NCBI GenBank assembly: GCA_030248065.1
Contig: JASAMV010000132.1
Coordinates: forward strand, 1-64,000
Length of the DNA stretch: 64,000 nucleotides
DNA from: Rhynchonema sp. JSB1_4
Taxonomy: Eukaryota; Nematoda; Chromadorea; Monhysterida; Xyalidae
Direction of reading: 5' to 3'
The translations under genes and the position numbers were made by a program. Under the pieces are notes generated by a model, which saw nothing but the letters and a program-made list of their open reading frames with translations, was not told the DNA's origin and did not search any database. This document shows positions 1 to 13,473 of this stretch, one piece after another; within the stretch, counting starts at the first letter, position 1; every line of letters starts with the position of its first letter.

Positions 1-380
1 GGCCCAAAATAGACATTTTTAGGCATAAAATGAGTGATTTTTAGGTCAATGTCGTCTAAAATCGCCAAAATACCCTTTTTATTGAGATTTTTTCCTAAAA
101 GGGGCAAAAATGAGCCAAATTTTCGACCTCAAAAAAATGACTTTTCTCCAAATTTGGGTCCTCCCCCCTTCCCCCCAGGTGGGTACGTCTGTTCCCCCTC
201 CGAAAAAGGGGGTACCGCCTGCTCCCCCTCCGGACCAGGAACTACACTGCCCCTTGGAGGGGGCTTATTGCGGGGCACCTGGGGGGCCTTGTGTGGTTCG
301 GGGGGGTCCCCAAGGTACATAACCGCTACTGGTGTACGAGGGGGGGTGGGCCCCCTCCCAAGGTACAGTAGGTAGGTAGG
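1..380. repeat. G-rich dispersed repeat, inverted copy of 36150-36540
   Basis: GGAACTACACTGCCCC, CTCCCCCTTCCGGAcc-like blocks and CCTAAAAGGGGCAAAAATG recur as complements near 36260, 36330 and 36400. Both are parts of one dispersed element. No host gene is seen. Confidence 0.65.
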
Positions 381-399
381 TTTGACTATGGGTGGGACC

Positions 400-512
400 A
401 ATACCCAATACCCAATACCAATACCACCCAATACCAATACCAATACCAGTGTTTGGTATTGGTATTGGGTCTAATTCTGGTATTGGGTATTGGGTATTGG
501 GTCGCTTAGCAT
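400..512. repeat. CCAATA minisatellite forming an inverted repeat
   Basis: ACCCAATACC-type units on the left (to about 450) and GGTATTGGGT-type units on the right (452-512) meet at AGTGTTTGG, so the array can fold on itself. Confidence 0.7.
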
Positions 513-686
513 TACCATGCTAGCTCCGATTTTGGTATGGTTGTTTTGGATGCTGCTCCGTCCTTTGTGCACTGCCTCAGTAGTTAAGTATTACTGTAAC
601 TATATGATGAGAAAATTTTTGTTCCGTATGTACGTAGGTATTACATACATGTATGATGTATCATGTAATCTCGCTGTAGTCCCCAC

Positions 687-1206
687 CAGGGTTGGGCAAA
701 AAACGGTTTTTTTTCAAAAAATCGTTTTTTTTTAAAAAAAACGTTTTTTTTTAAAAAAAAACGTTTTTTTAAAACGCCCAGATGACCAAAATATGCCCCC
801 CAAAAAATTGAAAAACGCTCATTTTGGGAAGAAAACGTGGTTAAATGAAGCAATTCTATGTGTTCTGAGGCAAAATAAACGGGTTTCAACCCTTTTCTAG
901 CGAGTTGTTAAGATCCCATATCAGACCCGCATCATGGGACCAACTTTGGCCGGGGTCATCACTGAAAGTCAAACTCCGTATATCGACGTATCTCGACAAA
1001 GTAAAAATTGGTCGAAAATTTTTTGAAAAAAAATGGGACAAAAAATTGATTTTCCTTGATAATCAGGGTACGTTCCCTGAAAAATCAGGGAAAATCAAGG
1101 AAATTCAGGGTTTAAAAAAACGAAAAACGACCCAGGCGTTTTTTTTGAAAAAAAAACGTCGCTTTTTTTGAGAAAAAACGCCGTCGTTTTTTTTTGCCCA
1201 ACCCTG
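687..1206 (+). mobile_element. hAT-type MITE, GTTGGGC subfamily
   Basis: Ends CAGGGTTGGGCAAAAA and its inverted complement; flanked by a perfect 8-bp duplication GTCCCCAC (679-686 and 1207-1214). Interior is A/T homopolymer-rich and about 95% like the copy at 48379-48890. No transposase coding is seen. An 8-bp TSD with CAGGG termini fits the hAT superfamily. Confidence 0.85.
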
Positions 1207-1353
1207 GTCCCCACTTGTTATGACTATTACAAGGCCGGACACATTATTTCTTTGAGAGAATATCCCTCTTTATTCAGTAATCCGGAATCACGCATTTTGT
1301 CACGTTTTATGTTGCACCTAGTGTATTTCTGGCCTGGGCCAGTACGCGTCTGC

Positions 1354-4300
1354 TCATCTGTGTTTTCCCAAATCAGCCCCCGTGTACCTTTGCACAGGTG
1401 TGTCAGAGGCAGCAGCTCTATGGCCGAGCATTGCATTGCCGTTCGAAAGTGCCTGCGCACCACCAATGCCTTTTGGATTCCGCAAGCTTCCACTTATGGG
1501 CCCCGATATTGTGTTTTGACGATAGCACCCCGGGGTGTCCATGGCGGCAATCGTTGTCGTCGGGGGTGCGTGACTTTGGAAGAATGTGCCTGAAAATCAA
1601 GGAGACTTTATTTTGATATAATCTGGGATTTTCAGGCAGATCATTGTTTCTGATGACATCAACTTCATGATGACCAGTAGTCCTATGACGCAGTTTCACT
1701 GTACAACGAGAACACTTCAACGTGAGTTTGGCCAGGAGCCGTGAGAAATGCGCATAAATTACAGAATGAAAAAATGAACATATTCGAAGAATTTTCGTTG
1801 AATTGTTCGTTGTCATGAATGCCTATGTTATTCTTGTAACGTCGGCGATGACACAGCGTTGAAACTCAAAGGGGATCAAAAAGGTTCGGGTCGCGTACAG
1901 TAATCCGGTTTCAACTTTCCATGCGACTAGCATCTGCCTTGGTGGCATGCTTTGTCGATGAACCCAAGCTGTGATGGATCGATGACCTCCAACAACACCT
2001 TACCTGTAAGCAATTCCGACACAGCGAGTCTGAACCGGCGACTTAGTACCATGTAGATAATGAAATTCGTTGCTGAGTTAAGCACCACGAGCAGATTGCT
2101 GAGCGCCACCACCACGCTAATCAACTTGCTTTGATAGAAATACTCTGGTTCCACCTGGAAACAGGCATAAACGATCTCTGGGTTACGGTAGTTACTATTC
2201 AACGGAAGTGTTTTGTAAATTGCGTCTTCGAGCGTCAGTGATGACTAAAAAGTAGCAGAGCAGATGTTTTCATACAACTGTTGTGTGTGAGGCATGACAA
2301 AAAAGACAAGTGAAAATAATGTCACGCATGGAAACTGCCGCATCGGGACTTTGTAATCATGCCCATCGAGTTAATAGAGTTGTCCAAGGACGAGCCAGCA
2401 ATTCTGACATGTAGGGTGTAGGCAAACTACGCCAACACGAACCCGATTTCGCAGCTGGCAGAATAGTGAAACATTCATACGTGGCTGCAGATTTGGGAAA
2501 TGTTACAGGTTGAAGAATACAAAGTGGAGCATGATGATTTTCTCTTTCTTTGCGTTTTGCAAGTTCACCACCTCCGAAATCGGGCTCGTGTTGGTGTAGT
2601 TTGCCTTCTACATGGATTACGATTACGCTAAGACGTGACAAAAGCAATAACCAAACAAAAATATAAAGACAAATGCAATGACAACACCTTTTCCAACAAG
2701 TCCAGCGCGGCGCACAGCAGTCGACCGCAGATGAATTTGACGACGACCGCGACGAACAGATTTTGATTGCGATGCGTGCGACGTGTCTCACACGCGGTGT
2801 TTTGACGCTGCAAGGACAAAAAATGCAGTATTTGTGATTTTTTATATGAGAGCGATATCAGAAATTGGTACTAGGACCTTTGTTGCTTCAGAGACGATAC
2901 TGGTACATCAAACAACCGTACAACTTGGTGGATGGTCCAGTTCGGTTCGGTGTTGGGGCCTGGTCCGTTGGTCCAATCGTGGCACCAGTAAATCCCAATC
3001 GCAAAATCCCAATATTAGAAAAAGTCATATGTCATGAAGGCAAGACTGAACCGTGTGCTGATCACCAAGTTTGATATTGCCATAATTGTAGCAGTTTGAA
3101 TTTGTATGGAATGAACAGTAACCCAATAAGAACATTGCATCGAAACGGTGCGGTTTTATTTCACGAAAAAAATCATTTTTCTTTTTGCACGTGTGAAGTG
3201 TGACATAAAGGTAACAAGGTGTTAAATTACCGATGATCGTCCACTCTCACACAACATCTGAGATTGGTTTTGTGGCAAATACGGTTGAGTTTCGCCCGTT
3301 TCGGCCTAGTTTCACAGACAGGCGAAGTGACAGCGCAAGTCTACAACCACGTCACCTACACTCGGGTCGGGTGGTACGTTGTAGTGATGTAACAGCACGC
3401 GTGCGTCCAACCCAACCGCAGCAACAGCCACAAGGAAACTTCAGACGGGAAAACCCATCCCAGAACAAAACGCACTAACCGACAACATGTTGGTCATCTC
3501 CGCGCAACTCGGCTGTCCCCCAGCGAGCACCAGATCGTTGAGCGACGAATACCTGTTAAGTCCATACCCGTCACCCGTCAAAGACTCAGACGGTATGGCG
3601 CTGGTGGTCCATTTACGTCTGGGTCCTCCGGGTGGCGTGTTGATGTTGTTGGTCAGAGTTTTGCTCATTTTGGGGCAAGTGCGCGACATTGGACTGCCGG
3701 AGTTGAGTGACACGTGCATTTCTTTCGGCTGAACGGGCCCGTTAGCGACGGACCCGGACCCGTTATTCGTGACGGGCCTGCCCGTCCCGTTACGCATGCC
3801 GTTCGCCACCAGGTCAGGCATCGAATTTAAGTCCAAATCGCCACCCAAATCGCACACTGTCGTCTTGCGGTCGTTCGACGCTTTCTTATTGTTTGTTGTC
3901 GTCGGCGGTGGCATGGTGTACATTTGCGACATTAGCGACGACGAGGTCGCCTGTCGTTGTTGTTGCTCTTGCTGTCGCGTGAACGTGTCGTGTCGTAGTT
4001 TGTAGACAATCAACGATGCGAGAATCACCAGAATCACGTAGGGCAGCAGCGAATCGAATATCAGGCCGCCGACAACACGGTACCAGGTCGAGTACAGGCT
4101 GTGCTTCGACCAGGGTGACTGGCCGATGTAGAGAACGACATTTGACGGCTCGAAAACGTAGCAGCTGTACACCTGGAAAGTCGTAAGGTGGAAATGTTGC
4201 AGTCTGCTCGGTTCAAATTGCCCGCAAGCAGACACACAGTCACGTTTGATCTCTGGCACATATACATTCGCACTGACGATGTCCTAGTGTATACCGCGCG

Positions 4301-5209
4301 TTTCTGAAAACAGGACAAGGCAGGACTGCGGTTATGTATAGTGAGGTGAGCCCTCATTGCTCACGACACAAATTGAGGGATAGTTTTATGAACTTTGTCA
4401 AGCGTAGTGCAAAGTGACTTGGGCCTGGGGCTACCTAAACTGTCACGTGCGTTGTCCATAAACATCCCTATGTAAGAACTCACCTGAAGTCTGTATAACT
4501 CCGGCAGCGCAAAGAAGCACGCCAGCAGACTGAGCATGCACAACAATACCGGCAGCCGTGACTTGTTCACCAGTCGATGCCTAAGCGGGTGGCAAAGTGC
4601 GTAGTAGCGATCAACACTGGCAGCGAGTATGGTCCACACCGAGCCGGTCATGGTTACGTTCGAGATGTAGTAAGCGTACGGGAACACGTACGAATAGTGG
4701 CCGGCGAAGTAGGTCAGTTTGCCAAAGTATACCGTCGGTAGACTGTACATCAGCAAAGCGCCGGGCGTGAGGAGGGCCAGATCCCATAAGGACAACAGGA
4801 TCAGGTATTGATAGATGACGGGTCGCCCGCCCGTCCGACGGAGTCGCGGTTGCGTGAACACGATGATACAGACGATATTGAGTACGGTGCCGATTATGAT
4901 TATTGACAGTGTCAGCCAGCCATTGACGAAGTCCGTTATTAATCGCGACACCTGCACGAACGTCAGTGCATCATCTGAAGAGTCCGACAGCCCTGTGGTG
5001 GTGTTGAGGGCGCTCGTCAGAGTCAAATTCAATGTTGGGATTGTTGTTGTTGTTGTTGTGATGTTGGATTTTGGTGCTACTGTGGGCACCCAACTGCCGC
5101 AGGGCGCGATCGGTTCTTGGGCATACGACATGATTCGACGGTACCGTGCGTCACAGTTGCATTGCTGAAGGGGCGCCATCATATTTCTTTTGGCTTTTTT
5201 TCGGGGCAT
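1354..5209 (-). CDS. FMRFamide-receptor-like rhodopsin-family GPCR, five exons
   Basis: Seven-transmembrane neuropeptide-type receptor of the plasma membrane. Exons (minus strand): 5209-4484, 4172-3480, 2807-2688, 2154-2004, 1589-1354; every GT-AG junction keeps phase, giving about 641 aa. The N-terminus (about 95 aa) is Ser/Thr/Asn-rich with NIT, NLT and NTT glycosylation sites. TM1-TM4 lie in exon 1; D200-R201-Y202 is followed by ALCHPLRH, the DRY/second-loop signature. TM5 is in exon 2, then a Q/N/S-rich third intracellular loop of about 170 aa. TM6 is exon 3 (LFVAVVVKFICGRLL). TM7 in exon 4 reads LNSATNFIIY, an NPxxY variant (N-S for N-P) also found in FMRFamide/myosuppressin receptors, as is HYSYVFPY before TM3. 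Exon 5 encodes a cytoplasmic tail ending at 1354. Ligand is inferred by family only. An internal Met at residue 10 or 11 could be the true start. Confidence 0.85.
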
Positions 5210-5888
5210 TTATTTTTAGGCATTCAGGACATGACAATTTATTGTGAATGGCAAGGGTAAAGGACAGGCGGACTAATACATCTTTCACGCGGATTACGGA
5301 TCAACATAATCTACGCACTACGTGTGTGTGCATGTGAAGCGGGTCAAGTCTATGAACAAATACGTATGTACATACAGCTTACGTCAATACCCCGGTGGGG
5401 ACTTCATGAAGCAACCGAATAAGAAAACATGCAAAAACAAAAGCTGGTCCACGGAAAATATCAGGTCCTCGAGGATGAAAGTATAACTCTGTTGGTCATT
5501 GGCACCCGAGAAATGTTATCGGCCGCGCAATACTTATGAAGACGTACAGTACCTAAACCTATAGACATTGTAAGCCGATAATATAGTTGTTTCGCTGGGC
5601 AGGGCCGGAGCTTCGCATACTAATTTTCTTTTGTCATTGCGTTTGATTTAATAATGTGTGCGCAGGTACAGGACAAACTACATATATATACTCCTTGAAA
5701 GAACGCTATAGCAACCTGCCAGGCTTGTGCCCAGACCCGACTATATCTAATTTTGTTATTACACTCAAAATGCAGATAATCCACAACATTATTGGCAAAG
5801 ATAAATAGAAAGCTTGTGGTAGATTCAAGCAAATGAGCATGCGAAATCCGAAAAACTAAGCTATTCGCACAGAGACAATCATATCATA

Positions 5889-6114
5889 GGGTGGAATTTT
5901 CGAAACGGTGTAAAGGTCAGTTGGGCGTAAAGGTCGGTGTAAAGTTCGATCGAAAGCTCGGTCGGCGAAGCTCGGTGTAAATGTGAAACATTGCCTGTTA
6001 TTAACGTGGAATATTTCAAGTTTACACCGAGGTCTATTACACTGTGCTGTCGACCGAGCTTTCCACCGACCGTTACACCCAACTGACCTTTACACCGTTT
6101 TGAAAATATCACCC
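5889..6114. mobile_element. Harbinger-like MITE
   Basis: 226 bp with TIR GGGTGGAATTTTCGAAACGG and a complement ending GATATTTTCAAAACGG; ATA on both sides. Same termini as 25857-26456. It lies upstream of the GPCR start. Confidence 0.7.
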
Positions 6115-6432
6115 ATAGTATAACAACAAGCCCTTCGAAACTCTCGGCCAATCACAATAAAGAAGATCAGCTCAGACTTCGCGGGTGGTATATGAAGGGC
6201 ATCAGTCGCCAATGTGGAAAGTCCACTTTGAATCTGGTACGTTTTTGAGACTCATGTTGCCAAAATGGCGCAAGCAGCACTCTATTCAGCGAGTTGCGTG
6301 CATGGCAGGCTATACAAAACGGCTTGTTCTAATGTAGTCAACGCACGTCCTAGATAATCACAGTCGACGCCGCCATTACGTAAATACATGTATTGTGTAC
6401 AGCATTACATTTGATATGTACGCTGTAATGTA

Positions 6433-6649
6433 CAGTACCAGCTGCAACTCTGGGTGAATTCTGCACGTACGCATACAGCACGCGTACGTACGCGTGCACG
6501 CCTGTGACACCTTTGGACAGAATGCACACACAAAAGTATAGGAGGCCGAGTACACCGCGTGCACTGCGTACACAGTGTTGAAGCGGTCAAAGGCGTGCCT
6601 GCGGTGTACGCGTACGTGCAGTATTCACCCAGAGTTGCAGCTGGTACTG
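6433..6649. mobile_element. TA-target MITE
   Basis: 217 bp with TIR CAGTACCAGCTGCAACTCTG and complement, TA on both sides. The interior is rich in CGTACG. Confidence 0.75.
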
Positions 6650-9399
6650 TAATTTCTGGCCTCATTGACGGCAACTATAGACGACTTCCGTCGACTACAA
6701 GTGAATCAGCCTAGAACTCCAGTACTAAGCTGCTGCTGATCTCCTCGATCATAGAGAACAAGACTGAGCCATGGAACCGATCAACAAAGTTTGATACCGT
6801 CGACTCTCGTTATAATCGACGTGTTGGGTGGGACACACCGAATTTGTCCATTTTAGCGAATTTTGAGTTCCGCTGAATCGCTGAGATGCGCCCATTGTGA
6901 ACCGTTCATCAAAATTAGACGGGACCCGTGCCTACGGCCCGGCTACAGCGCCGCGCCCGTGCCGTAACCCCCCTCCCCCCCGAAGACCCGTTAGCATACC
7001 CAAAGCTGCCCGTGAAAATTGACCCGTCCGCCCTTCCGAGGGAGGGGGCCACATACATACGTACATATGTACATACATACATACGTCTTCCTGTTTTAGT
7101 ATGGATTATATTCAGAAATTCGGGCACGCCAAATTTTCCATTATAACGAGGGATTCATTGCATAACGAAATTACAGCGAAGGTCGACTGTATTGCTGAAA
7201 AGTGTGCCTCCTATTTGGTTCAGTGTGCATTTGGTGTCTGACAGTGACAAACAAGAACTACAAAATGACAAAACCACTGCCTTATTGGTTAAGAAACTCC
7301 AAAAAAGCATCATTGCTCACGAATGTAGCTGACAGCCGCCGGAATCAAGTTTAGTGCTTAGTTGGCTCTGCGGATGCGGAGACATATTGCAAAATATAAC
7401 TTTGGACGCACGCGCCAGGCGGCGAAGTTTTACTTTGTGCGCCGTATGTCAAACATTCTCAGTAACGAATCTCATTTATTTTTATGCATGGGCATGACCA
7501 CATTTGCCTTACAAAATTTCCACCTTTGATTTACATTTCGGATATAGTTTGTACTTGCGGAAAGGTATTTTTGATGTGGACTTTTTGCACGATTAGGAGA
7601 CCACCTCAATGCGGCGATATCACACCACACTTGGCGGTCGTGGCCGAATTGGATCGGGCAGCGTCTGCTTTGGTCGCGTCAAGATTATGTATTTAGGGTG
7701 ATTTACAGATGATCGTGTCACATTTCTACACCGGCGATACCACCTGCTTATTGTGGTATGTACCTACTGATGTCATGTGGCGAAATGTTCTGAAACCAAC
7801 TTTGAAAAAATGAAGCATACTGTAACATCAATTTGTTCGACGATCATGGCGACACAAATCGTAGTATACACATAATATGCATTACCACAGCAGCAAACCG
7901 TGGCCCTGGCCGACATGGAATTTCAGCATGAACTTTTATGATACTGATTTCAGCACGCTACAGTTAGGCCAATTGCAGCTACTATATGTACCTACTGTAT
8001 ACCGAACGGGTGTCCTGTCCGGGCGAAAGACAGCCAATCAAGTTTCATCCACAAACTGACCGAAGGACTAAGACCTAATGTACATTCATTTATTTGACAT
8101 GCAGCATGTCCTGTGATTACGTCATAAAAAGGCGCACTTGTGAGCTCAAAAACAAGCTTGTGTACATATAAGGGGTTTCAAGCAGGCTTTCCACAGTCTC
8201 ATACGTGTAAAACGAGTCGTCGAACGTCATCGGGCGGAAATGAAAAGAATCCCCATTAAACACCACAAATTAAAAATTGTAAAAATAAACCGCACATGTT
8301 CGTCATGAGCAAGCAGCCTTTCCCAGACGGATCCGGGGGCAGTGGTTGAGCTGGGCTGTTAGTTTATGGGACATGGACGCATGTACCCACACAGCCAGTG
8401 GCAAAAGCAGCGGGTGACACAAAACGGCAACCCCCGAGCTTGTGGCGGTCCACGGTCCAGGTTCAGCGTAATTCTTGTTTTTTTTTTTGAGGCAGCAGAC
8501 GTTAAATTTAGCCACCCCGAATTCTGTTGGGCAAGAATTCGGAGACCAGTTGTTTTCGCCCCCGCTGTTTTGACACTGGCTGTTTCGTCCCCGAAAACGT
8601 TTTTTATTGTTCGACAGTGCACGTCTCACGCCACACACCACGATGCATTTCCTAAATTTTCTTCATTCCACCTATTCTACATGCATATAAATCATATTAC
8701 GAGACAGCGTCCCTGGTCTCATGAAACAGTCCCTTGCGGCGGTGCTCGAGCGTTTGCCCAGTATCCATCAAACCAGACTCACACAACGAAAGGTGTACCA
8801 AAAGAAAGATGCGCCTGTATCTCGACATGTTCATGATACTCATATGAAGGTCATGCGCGACACATCTGTTGCGCTTCAGCTCATCTCCACTTATGGTTCC
8901 TCCGGTTTTCGGTTCGACTTCACCTTGGCATGCCATGGTTTACAACATTTTGATTATGTTGCCATAAGAGGTCTTTTTATGGTGTATCTTGACTTACGTG
9001 GGTTACTGTAGTGTCGGATTGGCGCTGCTCGCAGCCCGAATTCCCGAACGGGTTAATTTACCTCCCTTCGCGATCTTGAAACCTAGTTTGCGTCACACGA
9101 CACGATACACACATGTCAGCGATTGGACCATTGAATGTTAGACATAATTGTGCTACCCTCCCGCCAGTCCTTCAAGGTTTCAAGTACGGTTACTACAACA
9201 AACTGCCTGTGCCTATCGCCAAAAACATTTCCTGGATCCCAAACCCTTCGGAACTATTCGCAAGTGTTCAGGCAGGACGCACTTTCTGGCAAAAAATGAT
9301 GAAGAAAAAGTTGAAGAATTGTGAAAGATAATTTTGCATACGCTCTTTTTGAGAGATGTGTGCTCACATCTGGAGGGAACAATGTCAGCTGCTGCTGGG
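6650..9399. other. No gene recognised
   Basis: A short (ACATACGT)-type microsatellite lies at 7050-7085. A tRNA A-box-like string lies near 7640. No splice-consistent coding was found. Confidence 0.5.
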
Positions 9400-9896
9400 C
9401 AGGGTTGGGCAAAAAAAAGCGACGACGTTTTTTAAAAAAACGTCTATGGGTCGTTTTTCGTTTTTTTTAAATCCTGAATTTCCTTGATTTTCCCTCATTT
9501 TTCAAGGAAAGTGCCCTGATTTGCTGGGAAAGCAAATTTTTGTCCCATTTTTTCAAAAATTTTCCGACCAATTTTTACTTTGTCGAGATATGTCGATTAC
9601 GGAGTTTGACTTTCAATGATGATCACGGCCAAAGTAGGTCCCATGATGCGGGTCTAATGTGGCATGTTTTTATATAATTATAGCAACTCGCTAGAAAAGG
9701 GTTGAAATTCGTTTATTTTGCCGTAGAACACATACATAGAATTACTTCATTTAACCACGTTTTCTTCCCAACATGAGCGTTTTCCAAATTTTTTGGGGCA
9801 TGTTTCGGGCATCTGGACGTTTTTAATTAAAAACGTCTTTTATTAAAAACGTTTTTTTAAATGAATTTTTGGAAAAAACGTTTTTGCCCAATCCTG
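9400..9896 (-). mobile_element. hAT-type MITE, GTTGGGC subfamily, inverted copy
   Basis: Same element as at 687 and 48379 in opposite orientation. Flanks CTGCTGGG and CTGCAGGG match at 7 of 8 bases. Confidence 0.8.
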
Positions 9897-12677
9897 CTGC
9901 AGGGTTGCCTCTAAAAAAGTACAAAACTAAATTTTTTGAAAAAAAGCTCGCCACTTTTTGGGTGTTTAGAAATTAGAATTTCTATTTCACAACTATAGTT
10001 TTTATTACCAGAATGCCAAATAAGGCCCCCCGAATAGTTCCCCACTGGGGGCTTAATAGTTCGGTGAGTTGTTGTGAGTCGTTCGATAATTAAGCAGGTT
10101 GTGGAAACTGCTTATGCGCAGACAGGAGAGACTACCGACTGACATAAGTCTTGCTTACATTATGGACGTGACTGCACACCTGACAAAAATAAGCACAAAC
10201 AAAATTCTAAAATTGCGCGCGATAATAACTTTCCTTCTATTCTTGGGCGGACTCACAAGCGCTCAGAAGCGGCACTTAGATATCGGTTCAGTAGTCGGAA
10301 AAGAACAGTTAGCCAAGCAAAGGGCCACCATACGCCCGTTGATAAACATCAGCGCATTCAACTATTTTATTTTGAGATGCTCTTCAAAAGAGTCACGCAC
10401 TTCAAAAAAATAGAGAACTCCACAGACTTTTGTTCAGTACCGTCAATGCAAATTGAACAGCCACTCACACAGCATAGATGGCCCTTTAGAAGTGGACTCA
10501 CTAATTTACTTGAACGGCCTCACAACAAAAACGGAGCATGAGAAGCAACAGACAAGCTGAAACTGAAATGTAAAAGCAAAAAGCAAAAAAAACCGTTCAT
10601 GCACAAACGTCTAAGTGGGGGCGGCGGTACAGTTGGTCCCCCGGTTACAGCTGTCCTGTCCGGGCAGACACCGTGTCACGTACACATGATGCGAATTACA
10701 TGTATATGTACATACAGTATACCTATAGGGTGGTCCAAAAACAGTTGCACCAGGTTAGGGATGCATAGGAAACACTTGCATCTATATTTTAATGAGATAA
10801 AACTCGGCACCGGAAGTTTTCTGACATGGGGAATCCGAACGGGACCAGCACTTTGCGTCCAGGAAATAATGCCCGTTAAAACTGGGTCCAAAAACTGGGT
10901 CCTGCTTTCCATGGACTCAAGATTACTGGAATAAAAATTGTGCCCATTTTCGGAGTTCCATTGTCCAATACCCAATTTTCAGGCCACTTGAAGCCTATTC
11001 CTTGACTCTCTCACACGTTATCGGCAAACATGGTGTACTGTAGCTACATACATGTGCATGTATACTTTTTGACCGCCCTGTGGCTTTTACTGATATCGAA
11101 CGAAACTCAAATGAAACAGGACACAAAAGCATGGAGCGTGTATATACACACCATTACTGTAACTACACGGCTGGTTTCTAAATATTGATTACAAAGATTT
11201 TCATGTTCAACAACAGCTAAAGCAGTGGTCGTTTGAGGACATGGTATCTGGCCCGGGCCTTGCGTCTGCCCGAATTTCCAGAGTACAATTCAATATTAAA
11301 TCCAATGTGCATCATACAGGACGCAGAGTGCACCCAACAACTTGTTTGCAAATCAAAAATATCAGCCCAGTCTAGTGCAGTTGGGCGTAATGACACATTT
11401 GGTCGCACAATTTCACACGAAGAATGGGCAAACAGCAAAAAAAACGCGAAATTAGGGCGCCCGGCGCTGCGCCCGATGCAGTTCAGCACGTATACATACA
11501 GTACATATATGTCGGGAAGCGCACCCTTGGGAGCTCGGGTATTGTATGTTTGACACCGTGAGCCCGTGATCAGGCTCATTAAAGCGTATGCCGTCCAATT
11601 ATAGTGACATTAACCGCTTCAACAAACTCTCTCTTGTGGACGTCCGCACACTTAACCATCAATACAACTGAACAGCATGTACATACTGTATGTACGTTGT
11701 CACGGACTCCCCTGATAACCCCCAGACATAAAACCAGATCATGTCCAATGCCAATTGTGCCCAGACGCGGCCTAACAGCAGACTGCGGACAGAGCTTAAT
11801 GATTACGCGATTCTTTAAGTCCTGTTCATTGCAATGGACATAATATTTTTTCTTCAGGGCAAGCATCATGCCGAATTCGTGCACTGCGGAAGAATACAGG
11901 CCGTCAAATGGGCTCCAACTTTGTTCCCGGTTCGTTCCGTGGTGGTCCTGACAGTATCCGTCGGCTTACAGAATGAAAATCATACTTGGCACCTCGGACA
12001 TGTGCAATATAGGAATACAGGCCACTGACGAAGCTTTAAAAACAAAAATCTAATATGTTTAAACATAATCAAATCTATGGAATGTCAGATATACATTTGC
12101 GACAACGCCTTGTAAGATAAGAGAGGATATTTTTCGGATCACTTCCGGGATGCAAGGGATAGAAAAACGAACGAAACGAACCGACAGGTTAGAGTATATC
12201 TTGGTGCATGCTATGTATAATTATACGGACCAGAACGGTGTAATTACAGTTCCGATTCAAAAGATAAACAACAGCGTCATTACTGATCCTGTGCCACATA
12301 AACATGCTCAAGATTTGATTATTCAAAAGTTGGCCCCTGGCGGTGGATGGAAACGGGATTCATGAATGAATACCTGCCTAATAATGCAAACTTTGCGCGT
12401 CATTATTGTTGTTTTCGGCCCAAATTGTCGTTCGGCAATTCGTGCATTCGGCATGTTGTGTTTCACAGGCTGAACTGAGGAAAATCTTGTGACACAAACA
12501 CATAAAAGTGCTTCCTGGATGGTGTATAATAATTGCACAGTTCGAAAGAATTTGGCGAAATGTACCTATGTAGCATAGCACCAACCAACTATGAGCTACT
12601 GTAGGCTTGCGGGGCACTCCCTTTTCGCAAGTGCCATTACACCCACAAACTTACTGTGGGATCTGTAGTCCGCCCGG
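9897..12677. other. No gene recognised
   Basis: 9905-10060 holds a degraded GGGGGCTTAAT-type MITE. An ORF at 10099-10413 has a hydrophobic start but no other support. The rest is unassigned. Confidence 0.5.
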
Positions 12678-12955
12678 CAGGGTTGGAAAAAAAATTTCAA
12701 GCAAGTATTTTTTATTATTTTGTACACATGTCTCGTTAACATCATTTGGTTGATCTTAGGTACCAAGTACATATGTACATACATACAGTATGTACATGCC
12801 CCAAAACTAATTTTGAGAAGAAAATTTTTCGACCCTTAGAAAAAAACGACAGAAATTAACACCCCACACCAAAAGGGCCATTTTTGGACGGTACAGAAAA
12901 AATATAAAAAAATTGTAAACCTTTTTTTAAAACCAATTTTTTTTGCCCAACCCTG
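12678..12955. mobile_element. Short hAT-type MITE
   Basis: 278-bp element with CAGGGTTGG and TTTGCCCAACCCTG ends. Flanks CCGCCCGG and GAGCCCGG agree at 6 of 8 bases, suggesting an older insertion. Confidence 0.65.
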
Positions 12956-13116
12956 GAGCCCGGAATGGATATTAAAGCCAGGTTTGGTAACGTGGGCAAT
13001 ATCAGAATGAAAAGTTGTCGTCTGCAGGGCACATACTGTATGTGTACATAAATGCGTCCGTGGAACAACAAGTGCAAACAACAGGATCGAAGCATGCAAG
13101 CAAGACCAGCATGCAT

Positions 13117-13473
13117 TAGTGGCGGATCCAACGGAGGGCCAAATCCAAAAGTCATTTTTATCTAGTGTTTGTTCCTTTTTTGAAAGTCATTTTTATCTAC
13201 TGCTTGTCTAGAACTCCGCGTTTTTTTAGACCAATATTATACGAAATGTTACAATGCGCGCAACGCGGCAAATTATGGCACTTTTTACGCGCGCGAAAGC
13301 TAAATTGTCTTGGAAATGGGTTTATCTGACGCGCGAAGCGCGCGATTTTTGATGTGCATGAGAGTGAAAATCCTGCGATTTAGGGGGTCCTTTTTCCTTC
13401 TTCCTTCCGAAACGGTGGCCCCCCGTTCAGGGGCGAAGTGGACCAAAGGGTGGCATGGCCCCTGTGCCCCTTG
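13117..13473. mobile_element. hAT-like element with GGCGGATCC end
   Basis: Starts TAGTGGCGGATCCA, ends GTGCCCCTTG; flanked by perfect 8-bp GCATGCAT (13109-13116, 13474-13481). Interior shares the AAAAGTCATTTTTATCTA and GGCCCCTGTGCCCC blocks with copies at 31594 and 32267. Confidence 0.7.

Noticed and set aside
7630..7690. tRNA-like string GTGGCCGAATTGGATCGGGC
   Set aside because: Resembles an A-box, but no T-arm, B-box or acceptor stem follows.
10099..10413. ORF with a signal-peptide-like segment (ITFLLFLGGLTSA)
   Set aside because: AT-rich, no motif, no splice partner, and no homologous copy in the window.
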